A DNA stretch of 64,000 nucleotides, taken from NCBI GenBank assembly GCA_046348225.1, contig JAXMEQ010000009.1, positions 62,001 through 126,000 on the forward strand. The letters are read 5' to 3'. Below, one piece after another: positions 1-10,379 of the stretch (the stretch's first letter is position 1; each line of letters opens with the position of its first letter). The notes under the pieces are model-generated. The model saw only the letters and a list, made by a program, of their open reading frames with translations. It was not told where the DNA came from and ran no database searches. Origin of the DNA: JAXMEQ01 sp046348225. Its GTDB lineage: Bacteria > Pseudomonadota > Gammaproteobacteria > Burkholderiales > Burkholderiaceae_C. The position numbers were made by a program, and so were the translations under genes.

Positions 1-584
1 ATGAAGCCGACCGACCAGCTCAGGTCGAACTTGGTCATGTCCATCAGGTCCACGCCGGGCGGGTCGGTCGGGTGCACCAGCACCGGCAGGCCGCGCTTGT
101 CGATCTCGGCCCAGATGGGCGCAAACATCGGGTCGGTCAGGCTCTTGCCCGACACATTGGCCAGCACCATGACGCCGACGGCACCTTTGGCGCAGGCGCG
201 CTCCAGTTCCTGCACGGCGCGCTGCGGGTACTCCCAGGGCAGCGAGGCAAACCAGCGCAACCGGTCGGGGTACCGGCTTTGCGCGTCGGCCACGTTGTCG
301 TTGGCCTCCACGGCGGCGCGCACGCTGACGTCTTCGCCGCCCCAGTACACGTTGGGGCAGGTGAGCGACACCACCGACACATCAATGCCCGCCGCATCCA
401 TGGCCTGGATGCGCAGTTCCCAGTCAAAGTGGCCCTTTTGCGGAATCACCACCGGCGTGTCGCCGCGAAAAATCTCGTCCTGCCCGTCCGGGCGGGTCTT
501 GATGTTGTAGGTGCCACCCGTCTTCTTGAGCAGTTCAAGCCACTTCGTGGTGAACATGTGGGTGTGGACGTCGATCACGGTCAT
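1..584 (-). CDS. Amidohydrolase family protein, C-terminus outside window
   Basis: The minus strand reads open from an ATG at 584 to the window edge (194 codons visible). It begins MTVIDVHTHMF, giving the HxH metal-binding motif at residues 7-9, and later reads LVHPTDPPG, a further conserved His of the amidohydrolase-2 (ACMSD-like) family. Known members are metal-dependent decarboxylases or hydrolases of aromatic ring-cleavage products; the substrate here cannot be told. It is divergent from the Bug protein and CoA-transferase genes, which suggests one catabolic cluster. The gene is cut by the window, so its full length and C-terminal metal ligands are unseen. Confidence 0.85.
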   Translation of the reverse strand, partial: MTVIDVHTHMFTTKWLELLKKTGGTYNIKTRPDGQDEIFRGDTPVVIPQKGHFDWELRIQAMDAAGIDVSVVSLTCPNVYWGGEDVSVRAAVEANDNVADAQSRYPDRLRWFASLPWEYPQRAVQELERACAKGAVGVMVLANVSGKSLTDPMFAPIWAEIDKRGLPVLVHPTDPPGVDLMDMTKFDLSWSVGF

Positions 585-625
585 GGGGAAAGTCTCCGGT
601 GTTGCTGGCCGGGTGGCACAGCTTG

Positions 626-654
626 TTGGCATGCTTACGGAATGGCTTTATAAC
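626..654 (+). promoter_or_regulatory. Predicted sigma-70 promoter for the Bug/CoA-transferase genes
   Basis: TTGGCA at 626-631 (five of six to TTGACA), a 17-base spacer, and TATAAC at 649-654 (five of six to TATAAT). It lies 45 bases before the ATG of the downstream gene, which has AGGAG just before its start. It sits in the divergent intergenic region, where a LysR-type regulator could also act. Confidence 0.6.
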
Positions 655-698
655 GGAGTCTGGCAAACCCCATTCAACCGACAAGCAGGAGACTCCCC

Positions 699-1652
699 AT
701 GAAACGCCGCCAATTTGCCGCGCTGGCCGCTGCCACTTTCGCCGTTCCCGCCGTGCTGGCGCAGGACCGCACGCTCAAGATCCTGGTGGGCTTTCCGCCC
801 GGGGGCTCGGTGGATGTGATCGCCCGCCTGCTGGCCGACAAGCTGCGCGTCTCGCTCGGGCAGAACGTCATTGTGGACAACAAGCCCGGTGCGGGCGGCC
901 GCGTGGCGCTGAATGAAATCAAGAAGGCCGCGCCCGACGGCCAGACGGTGGTCCTGTCGCCCAGCGGCGCGCTGGTGATCCAGCCCTGGCTGTTTGCCAA
1001 CCTCGGCTACGACCCGGTGAAGGACTTCACGCCGATTTCGCGCGTGACCACGTTCGACTTTGCCGTGACGGCCGGGCCGGGCGCACCCGCCGGCGACCTG
1101 AAGGCCGTACTCGCGTGGATGAAGGCCAACCCGACCAAGGCCAACTACGCCACCTCGGGCGCCGGCACGGTGCCGCACTTTGCCGGCCTGCTGCTGGGCC
1201 AGGCGGCCGGCGTGCCCATGACGCATGTGGCCTACCGCGGTGGCGCTCCGGCGGCGCAGGACCTCATCGGCGGTCAGGTGCCGCTGATGGTGGACACCGC
1301 GTCCGAAACCATTGAGCACCACAAGGCGGGCAAGGTGCGCATCCTGGCCGTGACCGGCGACGCGCGGTCCAAGGCGCTGCCGGACGTGCCCACGCTCAAG
1401 GAATCGGGCATCAACATCGCGGCCGACGCCTTCTTCGGTCTGTACGGCCCGGCTGGCATGGCACCCGATGTGGTGGCCCGCATCGACCGCGCCGTGGCGG
1501 ACGCGCTGAAGGCGCCGGACGTGCAGGACAAGATCTACGGCTTCGGGCTGGTGCCCAACCATGCCGGCGCTGCCGCCTTGAGCGCCACCCAGGCCGAGCA
1601 CCTCAAGCGCTGGGAGGCGCCGATCAAGGCCTCGGGCTTCAAGGCGGAGTGA
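699..1652 (+). CDS. Bug (TctC-family) tripartite tricarboxylate transporter substrate-binding protein
   Basis: 317 residues, the usual length for the family. A signal peptide (residues 1-21, MKRRQFAALA start, cleavage after AVLA) predicts a periplasmic protein; RRQF resembles a twin-arginine motif. Family marks are FPPGG at 32-36, VDNKPGAGG near 59-67 and AYRGGAPAAQDL near 177. Bug proteins bind small carboxylates or aromatic acids; this cluster has no TctA/TctB membrane genes in view, as is usual for this expanded betaproteobacterial family. The stop is 16 bases before the CoA-transferase start, so the two are probably one operon. Confidence 0.93.
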   Translation: MKRRQFAALAAATFAVPAVLAQDRTLKILVGFPPGGSVDVIARLLADKLRVSLGQNVIVDNKPGAGGRVALNEIKKAAPDGQTVVLSPSGALVIQPWLFANLGYDPVKDFTPISRVTTFDFAVTAGPGAPAGDLKAVLAWMKANPTKANYATSGAGTVPHFAGLLLGQAAGVPMTHVAYRGGAPAAQDLIGGQVPLMVDTASETIEHHKAGKVRILAVTGDARSKALPDVPTLKESGINIAADAFFGLYGPAGMAPDVVARIDRAVADALKAPDVQDKIYGFGLVPNHAGAAALSATQAEHLKRWEAPIKASGFKAE

Positions 1653-1668
1653 CGTCGGGGCCGCGCGC

Positions 1669-2850
1669 GTGACGAGCCGTTCGCTGCCCTACGCCGGCCT
1701 GCGCGTGGTGGAGTTCACCCACATGGTGATGGGCCCCACCTGCGGCATGGTGCTGGCCGACCTGGGGGCCGAGGTCATCAAGGTCGAGCCCATCGAGGGC
1801 GACAACACGCGCAAGCTGCTGGGCTCTGGCGCGGGCTTTTTTGCGCTGTTCAACCGCAACAAGAAGAGCATTGCGCTGGACCTGAACAAGCCCGAAGGCC
1901 GGGAGGCCGCCCTGCGGCTCATTGCCACGGCTGACGTGGTGAGCGAGAACTTCAAGCCCGGCACCATGAAAAAGCTGGGTCTGGATTACGCCAGCCTGCG
2001 CCAGCTGAATCCGCGCCTGATCTACGTGAGCCACAAGGGTTTTTTGCCCGGCCCGTACGACCACCGCACCGCGCTCGACGAAGTCGTGCAGATGATGGGC
2101 GGCCTGGCCTACATGACCGGCCGCCCTGGCGACCCGCTGCGCGCCGGCACCAGCGTGAACGACATCATGGGCGGCATGTTTGGCGCCATGGGCGTGATGG
2201 CCGCGCTGGCCCAGCGGGAGAAAACGGGCCAGGGCCAGGAAGTGCAAAGCGCGCTGTTCGAGAACAACGTGTTCCTGGTGGCCCAGCACATGATGCAGTT
2301 TGCAGTGACCGGCCAGGCCGCCGACCCGATGCCCAGCCGCATTTCGGCCTGGGGCATCTACGACGTGTTCACCGTGAATGACGGCGAGCAGATTTTTCTG
2401 GCGGTGGTGAGCGACACCCAGTGGGCGCTGTTCTGCGACGCGCTGGGCCTGGCCGACCTGAAAGCCGACGCGCGGCTGGCCAGCAACAACGACCGGGTGC
2501 GCGCCCGCAGCTGGATGATGCCGCTGCTGCGTGAGCGCCTGGCGGGGTACAGCGCCGCTGCGCTGGGCGAGGTGTTCGAAACCCATGGCCTGCCGTTTGC
2601 GCCCATCACCCGGCCGCAGGACCTGTTTGACGACCCGCACCTCAATGGCACCGGCGGCCTCGCGCCGCTGACCCTGCCCGACGGCCGCGAAACCCGTGTG
2701 CCGCTGCTGCCGCTGACGCTGGACGGCCAGCGCCCCGGGGTGCGTCTCAACCCGCCGCGTCTCGGTGAGCACACGCGGGCCTTGCTGGCCGAGGTTGGCT
2801 ACTCGCCAGCAGAGGTGGAGCAATTGATTTCAACGCAATCAGCGCGCTGA
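1669..2850 (+). CDS. CaiB/BaiF family (class III) CoA-transferase
   Basis: 393 residues from a GTG start; no better-placed ATG keeps the conserved N-terminus. It opens with YAGLRVVEFTHMVMGPTCG, the typical family start, followed by ADLGAEVIKVE. D165 in SVNDIMGGMFG matches the Asp that forms the acyl anhydride in formyl-CoA transferase. Such enzymes move CoA between carboxylic acids. The partner acids are unknown; together with the amidohydrolase and Bug protein it suggests uptake and CoA activation of an organic acid. Confidence 0.92.
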   Translation: MTSRSLPYAGLRVVEFTHMVMGPTCGMVLADLGAEVIKVEPIEGDNTRKLLGSGAGFFALFNRNKKSIALDLNKPEGREAALRLIATADVVSENFKPGTMKKLGLDYASLRQLNPRLIYVSHKGFLPGPYDHRTALDEVVQMMGGLAYMTGRPGDPLRAGTSVNDIMGGMFGAMGVMAALAQREKTGQGQEVQSALFENNVFLVAQHMMQFAVTGQAADPMPSRISAWGIYDVFTVNDGEQIFLAVVSDTQWALFCDALGLADLKADARLASNNDRVRARSWMMPLLRERLAGYSAAALGEVFETHGLPFAPITRPQDLFDDPHLNGTGGLAPLTLPDGRETRVPLLPLTLDGQRPGVRLNPPRLGEHTRALLAEVGYSPAEVEQLISTQSAR

Positions 2851-2889
2851 ACTGCTTGATTTTTGACTTCCATCCGCATAATCTGCGGC

Positions 2890-3810
2890 ATGGACAAGCT
2901 CAAAGCGCTGGAGTCATTTGTGTCGGTGGCGACCCGGGGCAGCCTCACGGCGGCCGCCAACGCTGAGGGCGTGGCCCCGGCCATCATGGGCCGGCGGCTG
3001 GATGCACTGGAAGAAAAGCTGGGCGTCAAGCTGCTGGTGCGCACCACCCGCCGCATCACCCTGACGCATGAAGGCAGTGCCTTTCTGGAGGACTGCCAGC
3101 GCGTGCTGGCCGATCTGGCCAACGCCGAAGCCAGCGTCAGCGCGGGCGGCGTCAAGGCCAGCGGCCACCTGCGCATTACCGCGCCGGCCGGCTTCGGGCG
3201 CCGCCATGTGGCCCCCCTGGTGCCACGCTTTCGCGCACAGCATGCCGACGTGACGATCTCCCTCAACCTCAGCGACCGCGTGGTCGACCTGGCCGGCGAG
3301 GGCTACGACTGCGCCGTGCGCGTGGGGGACCTGCCCGACTCGTCGCTGGTCAGCGTGCGGCTGGCCGACAACCGCCGCCTGTGCGTGGCCACGCCGGACT
3401 ACCTCAAGCGCCATGGCCAGCCCCAGCACCCGAATGAGCTGGTGCGGTTTGACTGCCTCACCTTGTCCAGCGATGCGTCGCAGACCCGCGGTTGGGCGTT
3501 TCGCGTGCCGCGCGACGGCGGGCACGAGGTGGTGCACCTCAAGCCCGGCGGGCCGCTGGACTGCTCGGACGGCCAGGTGCTGCACGACTGGTGCCTGGGC
3601 GGCCACGGCATTGCATGGCGCAGCACCTGGGAGGTGGAAAGCGAAATCGCCGCGGGCCGCCTGGTGCCCGTGCTGGAAGACTTTGCCGCTCCGCCCAACG
3701 GCATTTACGCGGTGTTTCCGCAGCGCAAGCACCTGCCACTGCGGGTGCGCCTGTGGATCGATTTCCTGAAGCACCACTACAGCCAGCCGGAGTTCTGGCA
3801 GCGGCCATAA
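2890..3810 (+). CDS. LysR-family transcriptional regulator
   Basis: 306 residues from the ATG at 2890 (MDKLKALESFVSVATRGSLT); a TTG 27 bases upstream in frame would add a tail not seen in the family. The N-terminal winged helix-turn-helix is residues 1-60, followed by the effector-binding domain. It is on the same strand as the CoA-transferase gene, about 40 bases downstream, and may regulate this cluster. It resembles the CrgA/DsdC-like group that starts MDKLKALE. Target and effector are not shown by the sequence. Confidence 0.92.
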   Translation: MDKLKALESFVSVATRGSLTAAANAEGVAPAIMGRRLDALEEKLGVKLLVRTTRRITLTHEGSAFLEDCQRVLADLANAEASVSAGGVKASGHLRITAPAGFGRRHVAPLVPRFRAQHADVTISLNLSDRVVDLAGEGYDCAVRVGDLPDSSLVSVRLADNRRLCVATPDYLKRHGQPQHPNELVRFDCLTLSSDASQTRGWAFRVPRDGGHEVVHLKPGGPLDCSDGQVLHDWCLGGHGIAWRSTWEVESEIAAGRLVPVLEDFAAPPNGIYAVFPQRKHLPLRVRLWIDFLKHHYSQPEFWQRP

Positions 3811-3840
3811 AAAAAGCCCCGCAGCGCAGGCTGGCGGGGC
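3809..3840 (-). terminator. Rho-independent terminator of the psiF-like gene
   Basis: Read on the minus strand, GCCCCGC (3840-3834), an 11-base loop, GCGGGGC (3822-3816) and seven T residues (3815-3809). The T-tract overlaps the stop codon of the convergent LysR gene. No T-run follows the stem on the plus strand, so it serves the minus-strand gene. Confidence 0.8.
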
Positions 3841-3871
3841 GGGCACCGGCGCGTGGCGCCAGCAGCGGGGT

Positions 3872-4198
3872 TTACTTCTTGGGGGCTTCTGCAGCCTTGG
3901 CCGCCGGCTTGGCGTCTTCCATGCACTTCTTGATGTGGCTGGTCTTGGCGGCGCCGGCCAGCTTCTTGTCGGCGGCAGACTTCTCGCAGGCGGCGCTGGC
4001 ACCACCACCGGCGGCGTCGGCTTCGCACTTCTTCATGAAGCTGGTCTTGGCGGCACCAGCCAGCTTCTTTTCTGCCGCGGTGGCCTCGCATGCCGAGTTG
4101 CCCGACTTCATCGGCGCCGCGCCGGCGTGGCTGGCGGAATAGGCGGAACCGGCAGACAGGGCAAGGCCGAGCGCCATCAGGGAAAGCAGCTTCTTCAT
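3872..4198 (-). CDS. PsiF-repeat periplasmic protein, two tandem repeats
   Basis: 108 residues from the ATG at 4198, chosen because it is preceded by AGGAG and begins a clear signal peptide (MKKLLSLMALGLALSAGSAYS). The mature part holds two PsiF repeats: CEATAAEKKLAGAAKTSFMK and CEKSAADKKLAGAAKTSHIK, each with two Cys. PsiF was named as a phosphate-starvation-inducible protein in E. coli; its molecular role is not known. The Lys/Ala-rich tail is low complexity. It is divergent from argS and ends at its own terminator. Confidence 0.85.
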   Translation of the reverse strand: MKKLLSLMALGLALSAGSAYSASHAGAAPMKSGNSACEATAAEKKLAGAAKTSFMKKCEADAAGGGASAACEKSAADKKLAGAAKTSHIKKCMEDAKPAAKAAEAPKK

Positions 4199-4304
4199 GG
4201 AGGTCTCCTGGAAAGGTGGTGGTTTGGTTTGAATCCCGCGAGGATTCGAGCACATAACGCCGGGCGCGGCAAGCCCGCTGACGGCCCGCCCGTAAAATCA
4301 GCCG

Positions 4305-5978
4305 ATGCTCTCCGTCAAACAAGAATTGCTTGGCAGCCTGGCCGCCGAGCTGGAACGCCTGTCGCCCGGCGCTGGCGGCAAGGCCGTGTTCGAGTCGCCC
4401 AAGGTCGCGGCCCACGGCGACTTTGCCTGTACGGCCGCCATGCAGCTGGCCAAGCCGCTCAAACAGAACCCGCGCCAGCTGGCCGAGACCCTGCGCAGTG
4501 CCCTGCTGGCGGCCGCGCCGTTCCAGCAGTGGGTGGACGCGATCGACATCGCGGGGCCGGGCTTCATCAACATCCGCCTCAAGCCGGCGGCCAAGCAGCA
4601 GATCGTGCGCGAAGTGCTGACCACGGGTGCCTGTTTCGGGCAGCAACCGGCCAACGGCCGCAAGCTCATGGTGGAGTTTGTCTCGGCCAACCCGACCGGC
4701 CCGCTGCATGTGGGCCATGGCCGCCAGGCCGCGCTGGGCGACGCGATCTGCAACCTCTACGCCAGCCAGGGCTGGGACGTGACGCGCGAGTTCTATTACA
4801 ACGACGCGGGCGTGCAGATCGCCACACTGGCCACGTCCACCCAGTTGCGCGCCAGGGGCCTCAAGCCCGGTGACGCCGGCTGGCCCGAGGCCGCCTACAA
4901 CGGCGACTACATCCAGGACATTGCCAACGACTTCCTGGCCCGCAAAACCGTGCATGCCGACGACCGGGAATTCACCGCCAGCGGCGATGTGAACGACCTC
5001 GACGGCATCCGGCAGTTTGCCGTGGCCTACCTGCGCCACGAGCAGGACCTGGACCTCAAGGCCTTCGAGGTGAAGTTCGACAACTACTACCTCGAGTCCA
5101 GCCTGTACACCAGCGGCAAGGTGGACGCGGCGGTGCAGAAGCTGCAGGCTGCCGGCAAGACCTACGAGCAGGACGGCGCGCTGTGGCTGCGGTCCACCGA
5201 TTACGGGGACGACAAGGACCGCGTGATGCGCAAGGGCGATGGGAGCTACACCTACTTCGTGCCGGACGTGGCGTACCACATCACCAAGTGGGAGCGCGGC
5301 TTCCAGAAGGTGGTGAACATCCAGGGCACCGACCACCACGGCACCATCGCGCGCGTGCGCGCCGGCCTGCAGGCGGCCAACGTGGGCATTCCTGCGGGCT
5401 ACCCCGACTACGTGCTGCACACCATGGTGCGCGTGATGAAGGGTGGCGAGGAAGTGAAGATTTCCAAGCGCGCGGGCAGCTACGTCACGCTGCGCGACCT
5501 GATCGACTGGACCAGCAAGGACGCGGTGCGCTTCTTCCTGCTCAGCCGCAAGCCCGACACCGAATACACGTTCGACGTGGACCTGGCGATTGCCAAAAAC
5601 AACGACAACCCGGTGTACTACGTGCAGTACGCCCATGCGCGCATCTGCTCGGTGCTGGCCGCCTGGGGTGGCGACCCAGCCAGCCTGCAAGACGCCGACC
5701 TGTCGCCGCTGGACAGCGCGCCAGCCCAGGCGCTGATGCTGCTGCTGGCCCGTTACCCCGACATGCTCAGCGCCGCCGCGGCCGACTTTGCCCCGCACGA
5801 CGTGACGTTCTACCTGCGCGAACTGGCTGCCGGCTACCACAGCTACTACGACGCTGAACGCATCCTGGTGGACGACGAAGCCGTGAAAAAAGCCCGGCTG
5901 GCGCTGGTCGCTGCCACGGCGCAGGTGTTGCACAATGGCCTGCAGGTGCTCGGTGTGAGCGCACCGCAGAAGATGTGA
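4305..5978 (+). CDS. argS: Arginyl-tRNA synthetase
   Basis: 557 residues, class I synthetase. The HIGH motif is HVGH at residues 135-138 within SANPTGPLHVGHGR; the second ATP loop appears as KISKR in the region EEVKISKRAGSYVTLRDL. The N-terminal Arg-tRNA-synthetase additional domain (residues 1-90) and the C-terminal DALR anticodon-binding domain (about 430-557) are present. It charges tRNA-Arg. Its TGA stop overlaps a GTG of the SPOR gene frame, whose likelier ATG lies 12 bases on, so the two are probably one operon. Confidence 0.97.
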   Translation: MLSVKQELLGSLAAELERLSPGAGGKAVFESPKVAAHGDFACTAAMQLAKPLKQNPRQLAETLRSALLAAAPFQQWVDAIDIAGPGFINIRLKPAAKQQIVREVLTTGACFGQQPANGRKLMVEFVSANPTGPLHVGHGRQAALGDAICNLYASQGWDVTREFYYNDAGVQIATLATSTQLRARGLKPGDAGWPEAAYNGDYIQDIANDFLARKTVHADDREFTASGDVNDLDGIRQFAVAYLRHEQDLDLKAFEVKFDNYYLESSLYTSGKVDAAVQKLQAAGKTYEQDGALWLRSTDYGDDKDRVMRKGDGSYTYFVPDVAYHITKWERGFQKVVNIQGTDHHGTIARVRAGLQAANVGIPAGYPDYVLHTMVRVMKGGEEVKISKRAGSYVTLRDLIDWTSKDAVRFFLLSRKPDTEYTFDVDLAIAKNNDNPVYYVQYAHARICSVLAAWGGDPASLQDADLSPLDSAPAQALMLLLARYPDMLSAAAADFAPHDVTFYLRELAAGYHSYYDAERILVDDEAVKKARLALVAATAQVLHNGLQVLGVSAPQKM

Positions 5979-5989
5979 GCAGGACAACC

Positions 5990-6622
5990 ATGAAACAACA
6001 ACGCGGCGGGCTGGTGCTGGGCCTGATCATCGGCGTGGTGATCGGTCTGGCGGCCGCACTGGCGGTGGCCGTCTATGTGACCAAGGTGCCGGTGCCGTTC
6101 ATGAACAAGGGCCAGAACCGCACCGCCGACCAGGACGCGGCCGAAGCGAAAAAGAACAAGGACTGGGACCCGAACGCCCCGCTGTATGGCAAGAACCCGG
6201 TGCGCCCGGCGCCGGCGGCCTCGGGTGCCGTCAGTGGCACGCCGGAAGCAGCGGCCCCGGCCGCGTCGGCGCCCCGCGCGGGCGCCAGTGCCCCGGCCAC
6301 CGCCAAGCAGGAAGTCAAGCCCGCTGTCACCGGCGACCCGCTGGGCGATCTGGCCAAGGCCAAGTCAGCCGGCAGCACGGCAGACCCGTTCATTTACTTC
6401 ATCCAGGCGGGTGCCTACCGCACCCCGGAAGACGCCGAAGCCCAGCGCGCCAAGCTCTCGCTGATCGGGCTGGAGGCCAAGGTGACCGAGCGTGAGCAGT
6501 CCGGCCGCACCGTCTACCGCGTGCGGGTGGGCCCGTTCGAGAAGAAGGAAGAAGCCGACAAGCAGAAGGAGCGGCTGGAGTCCAACGGAGTGGAAACCGC
6601 GCTGGTGCGCCAGCAGCGCTGA
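5990..6622 (+). CDS. SPOR-domain membrane protein (FtsN-like)
   Basis: 210 residues from the ATG at 5990, which has AGGA upstream; an in-frame GTG at 5975 overlaps the argS stop and is the alternative. A short cytoplasmic tail (MKQQRGG) precedes one membrane helix (about residues 8-30, LVLGLIIGVVIGLAAALAVA), then an Ala/Pro-rich linker and a C-terminal SPOR domain (about 130-205, starting YFIQAGAYRTPEDAEAQRAK). SPOR domains bind denuded septal peptidoglycan, so a role in cell division is inferred. The argS-SPOR-dsbA order is common in this group. Confidence 0.9.
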   Translation: MKQQRGGLVLGLIIGVVIGLAAALAVAVYVTKVPVPFMNKGQNRTADQDAAEAKKNKDWDPNAPLYGKNPVRPAPAASGAVSGTPEAAAPAASAPRAGASAPATAKQEVKPAVTGDPLGDLAKAKSAGSTADPFIYFIQAGAYRTPEDAEAQRAKLSLIGLEAKVTEREQSGRTVYRVRVGPFEKKEEADKQKERLESNGVETALVRQQR

Positions 6623-6670
6623 ACTTTTCCCGGGACCGGCGGCTCAGACCACAGCAAGGAGTGAACACAC

Positions 6671-7315
6671 ATGAAACGACGCGAATTTTCCCTCGGCACT
6701 GCGGCTACACTGGCCGCTTCGGGCTTGGCCCTGCCGGCCCATGCCCAGAAGAAGCCCGAGGACGGCGCCGAATACATCACGCTAGACAAGCGGGTGCCGG
6801 TGGAGGCTGCCCAGGGCAAGGTCGAGGTAATTGAATTCTTCTGGTACAGCTGCCCGCACTGCAACGCGTTCGAGCCCAAGCTGGAAGCCTGGATCAAGAA
6901 GATCCCGGCCGATGTGGTGGTCAAGCGCGTGCCGGTGGCCTTCCGCGACTCGTTTGTGCCGCAGCAGCGCCTGTTCTACACGCTGGAAGCCCTGGGCAAG
7001 CTGGACGAGTTGCACCGCAAGGTCTTCACCACCATCCACGCCGAGCGCCAGCCGCTGGACAAGGAAGACCAGATCCTCGACTGGGCCGCAAAACAGGGGC
7101 TGGACAAGGCCAAGTTCCAGGAGCTGTACAACTCGTTCTCGGTGTCCACCAAAGCCCGCCGCGCCACGCAGCTGATGGACGCTTTCAAGGTTCAGGGTGT
7201 ACCGGCCATGGGCATTGCCGGACGCTACTACACCGACGGCACCATGGCCGGCACCATGGACCGCGCACTGCAGGTCACCGACTACCTGATCGGCGAAGCC
7301 CGCAAGAGCCGCTGA
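6671..7315 (+). CDS. dsbA: Thiol:disulfide interchange protein, DsbA family
   Basis: 214 residues. Signal peptide 1-26 (ending ALPAHAQ) targets the periplasm. The thioredoxin fold carries the redox pair C61-P-H-C64 in FFWYSCPHCNAF, the exact CPHC of oxidising DsbA, and a cis-proline region GVPAMGIAGRYY. It should introduce disulfides into exported proteins. A terminator follows at 7356-7385, so it ends the argS-SPOR-dsbA transcript. Confidence 0.92.
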   Translation: MKRREFSLGTAATLAASGLALPAHAQKKPEDGAEYITLDKRVPVEAAQGKVEVIEFFWYSCPHCNAFEPKLEAWIKKIPADVVVKRVPVAFRDSFVPQQRLFYTLEALGKLDELHRKVFTTIHAERQPLDKEDQILDWAAKQGLDKAKFQELYNSFSVSTKARRATQLMDAFKVQGVPAMGIAGRYYTDGTMAGTMDRALQVTDYLIGEARKSR

Positions 7316-7355
7316 GCGGCTGCGCCGGCCCCTGGCGGGCTGTCTGCCGTCATCG

Positions 7356-7385
7356 AAAAATGCCCGCTGCTGCGGGCATTTTTTT
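7356..7385 (+). terminator. Rho-independent terminator after dsbA
   Basis: Stem TGCCCGC (7361-7367), loop TGCT, GCGGGCA (7372-7378), then seven T (7379-7385). Five A precede the stem, so it could also work weakly on the other strand. It separates dsbA from lptA. Confidence 0.88.
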
Positions 7386-7435
7386 CGGGACACGGGTTGC
7401 GCTCTGGCACAATGGCCAGCAAGATTCGTGCCTCT

Positions 7436-8053
7436 ATGAAAAACACCACCCGCCCCCTGCTGCTGGCCGTCGCCTGCGCCCTGTCCTGGGGCACGGCCCT
7501 GGCCGAAAAGGCCGACCGCAACAAGCCCATGAACATCGAAGCCGATGCGCTGCGCTATGACGACCTCAAGCAGGTCAGCGTGTTCACCGGCCGCGTGGTC
7601 ATGACCAAGGGCACCATCATCATCCGTGGCGCGCGGGTCGAGGTGCGGCAGGACGCCGAGGGCTACCAGTTCGGCACCGTGACGGCCGAGCCCGGCAAGC
7701 TGGCTTACTACAAGCAGAAGCGCGAAGGCCTGGACGAATACATCGAGGGAGAGGCCGACAGCATCGAATACGACGGCCGGGCCGACCGGGTGCGCTTCAT
7801 CCGCAACGCCGAGCTGCGCCGCCTGCGCGGCGCCACCGTGGCCGACGAAATGACGGGCAGCCTGATCGTCTACGACAACGGCACCGACGTATTTACCGTG
7901 GACGGCAGCGTCACCACGCCCGGTGCCCCGGCCGGCAGCGGGCGGGTACGGGCCGTGCTGTCGCCGCGCAATGCGGCCTCGGCGCCAGCGGCGCCTGCCG
8001 CCAGCCCGGCGCCGCTGCGGTCCACCACCACCCTGGGTGGGGAGCGCAAGTGA
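7436..8053 (+). CDS. lptA: Lipopolysaccharide transport periplasmic protein LptA
   Basis: 205 residues from the ATG at 7436, which gives a clean signal peptide (MKNTTRPLLLAVACALSWGTALA); in-frame starts at 7412 (ATG) and 7397 (TTG) would add up to 13 residues. The OstA/LptA beta-jellyroll begins KPMNIEADALRYDDLKQ and continues GRVVMTKGTIIIRG. LptA bridges the periplasm for LPS moving from LptBFGC to LptD. A GTG for lptB overlaps its stop. lptC, often just upstream, is not here: dsbA and a terminator lie there instead. Confidence 0.93.
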   Translation: MKNTTRPLLLAVACALSWGTALAEKADRNKPMNIEADALRYDDLKQVSVFTGRVVMTKGTIIIRGARVEVRQDAEGYQFGTVTAEPGKLAYYKQKREGLDEYIEGEADSIEYDGRADRVRFIRNAELRRLRGATVADEMTGSLIVYDNGTDVFTVDGSVTTPGAPAGSGRVRAVLSPRNAASAPAAPAASPAPLRSTTTLGGERK

Positions 8054-8808
8054 CGGCAGACGCGGGCATCAGCCGGCTTGAAGCGCGCCACCTGCAAAAG
8101 TCCTACGGCAGCCGCAAGGTCGTCAAGGACGTGTCGCTGGCGGTGCAAAAGGGCGAAGTGGTCGGCCTGCTGGGCCCCAATGGCGCGGGCAAGACCACCT
8201 CGTTCTACATGATCGTAGGCCTGGTGCGGGCCGATGCCGGGGAGATTGCGATTGACGGCCAGCCGGTGGAGCACATGCCCATCCACCGCCGCTCGCGTCT
8301 GGGCCTGAGCTACCTGCCGCAGGAAGCGTCGATCTTCCGCAAGCTCAACGTGGAAGACAACGTGCGCGCCGTGCTCGAGCTGCAGCGCGACGACAAGGGC
8401 CAGCCACTGCCCAAGGCCGAGATCAACCGCCGGCTGACCACGCTGCTGCAGGAGCTGCGGGTCGAGCACCTGCGTGATTCGCCCGCGGTGGCGTTGTCCG
8501 GTGGCGAGCGGCGCCGGGTGGAAATTGCCCGCGCGCTGGCGACCCAGCCGCGCTTCATCCTGCTGGACGAGCCGTTCGCCGGCATCGACCCGATCGCGGT
8601 GATCGAGATCCAGCGCATCATTGGTTTCCTGAAGTCGCGCGGCATCGGTGTGCTGATCACCGACCACAACGTGCGCGAGACGCTGGGCATCTGCGACCAT
8701 GCCTACATCATCAGTGACGGCCATGTGCTGGCCCAGGGCACGCCTTCGGAGATCGTGAACAACGCCGACGTACGACGCGTGTACCTCGGCGAGCACTTCA
8801 GGATGTAG
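8050..8808 (+). CDS. lptB: LPS export ABC transporter ATP-binding protein LptB
   Basis: 252 residues from a GTG that overlaps the lptA stop (GTGA). Walker A GPNGAGKTT (42-50), signature LSGGE (149-153), Walker B FILLDE (169-174) and switch H206 are intact. FAGIDPIAVIEIQ is typical of LptB. It powers LPS extraction with LptF/LptG, which are not in the window. rpoN starts 5 bases after its stop, the usual lptB-rpoN order of proteobacteria. Confidence 0.96.
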   Translation: MTADAGISRLEARHLQKSYGSRKVVKDVSLAVQKGEVVGLLGPNGAGKTTSFYMIVGLVRADAGEIAIDGQPVEHMPIHRRSRLGLSYLPQEASIFRKLNVEDNVRAVLELQRDDKGQPLPKAEINRRLTTLLQELRVEHLRDSPAVALSGGERRRVEIARALATQPRFILLDEPFAGIDPIAVIEIQRIIGFLKSRGIGVLITDHNVRETLGICDHAYIISDGHVLAQGTPSEIVNNADVRRVYLGEHFRM

Positions 8809-8813
8809 GCCGC

Positions 8814-10375
<1,562 letters not shown>

Positions 10376-10379
<4 letters not shown>

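Noticed and set aside
3777..5987. Long minus-strand open frame (736 codons) opposite argS
   Set aside because: His/Arg/Val-rich, no family motifs; it is a shadow of argS caused by GC-rich third positions.
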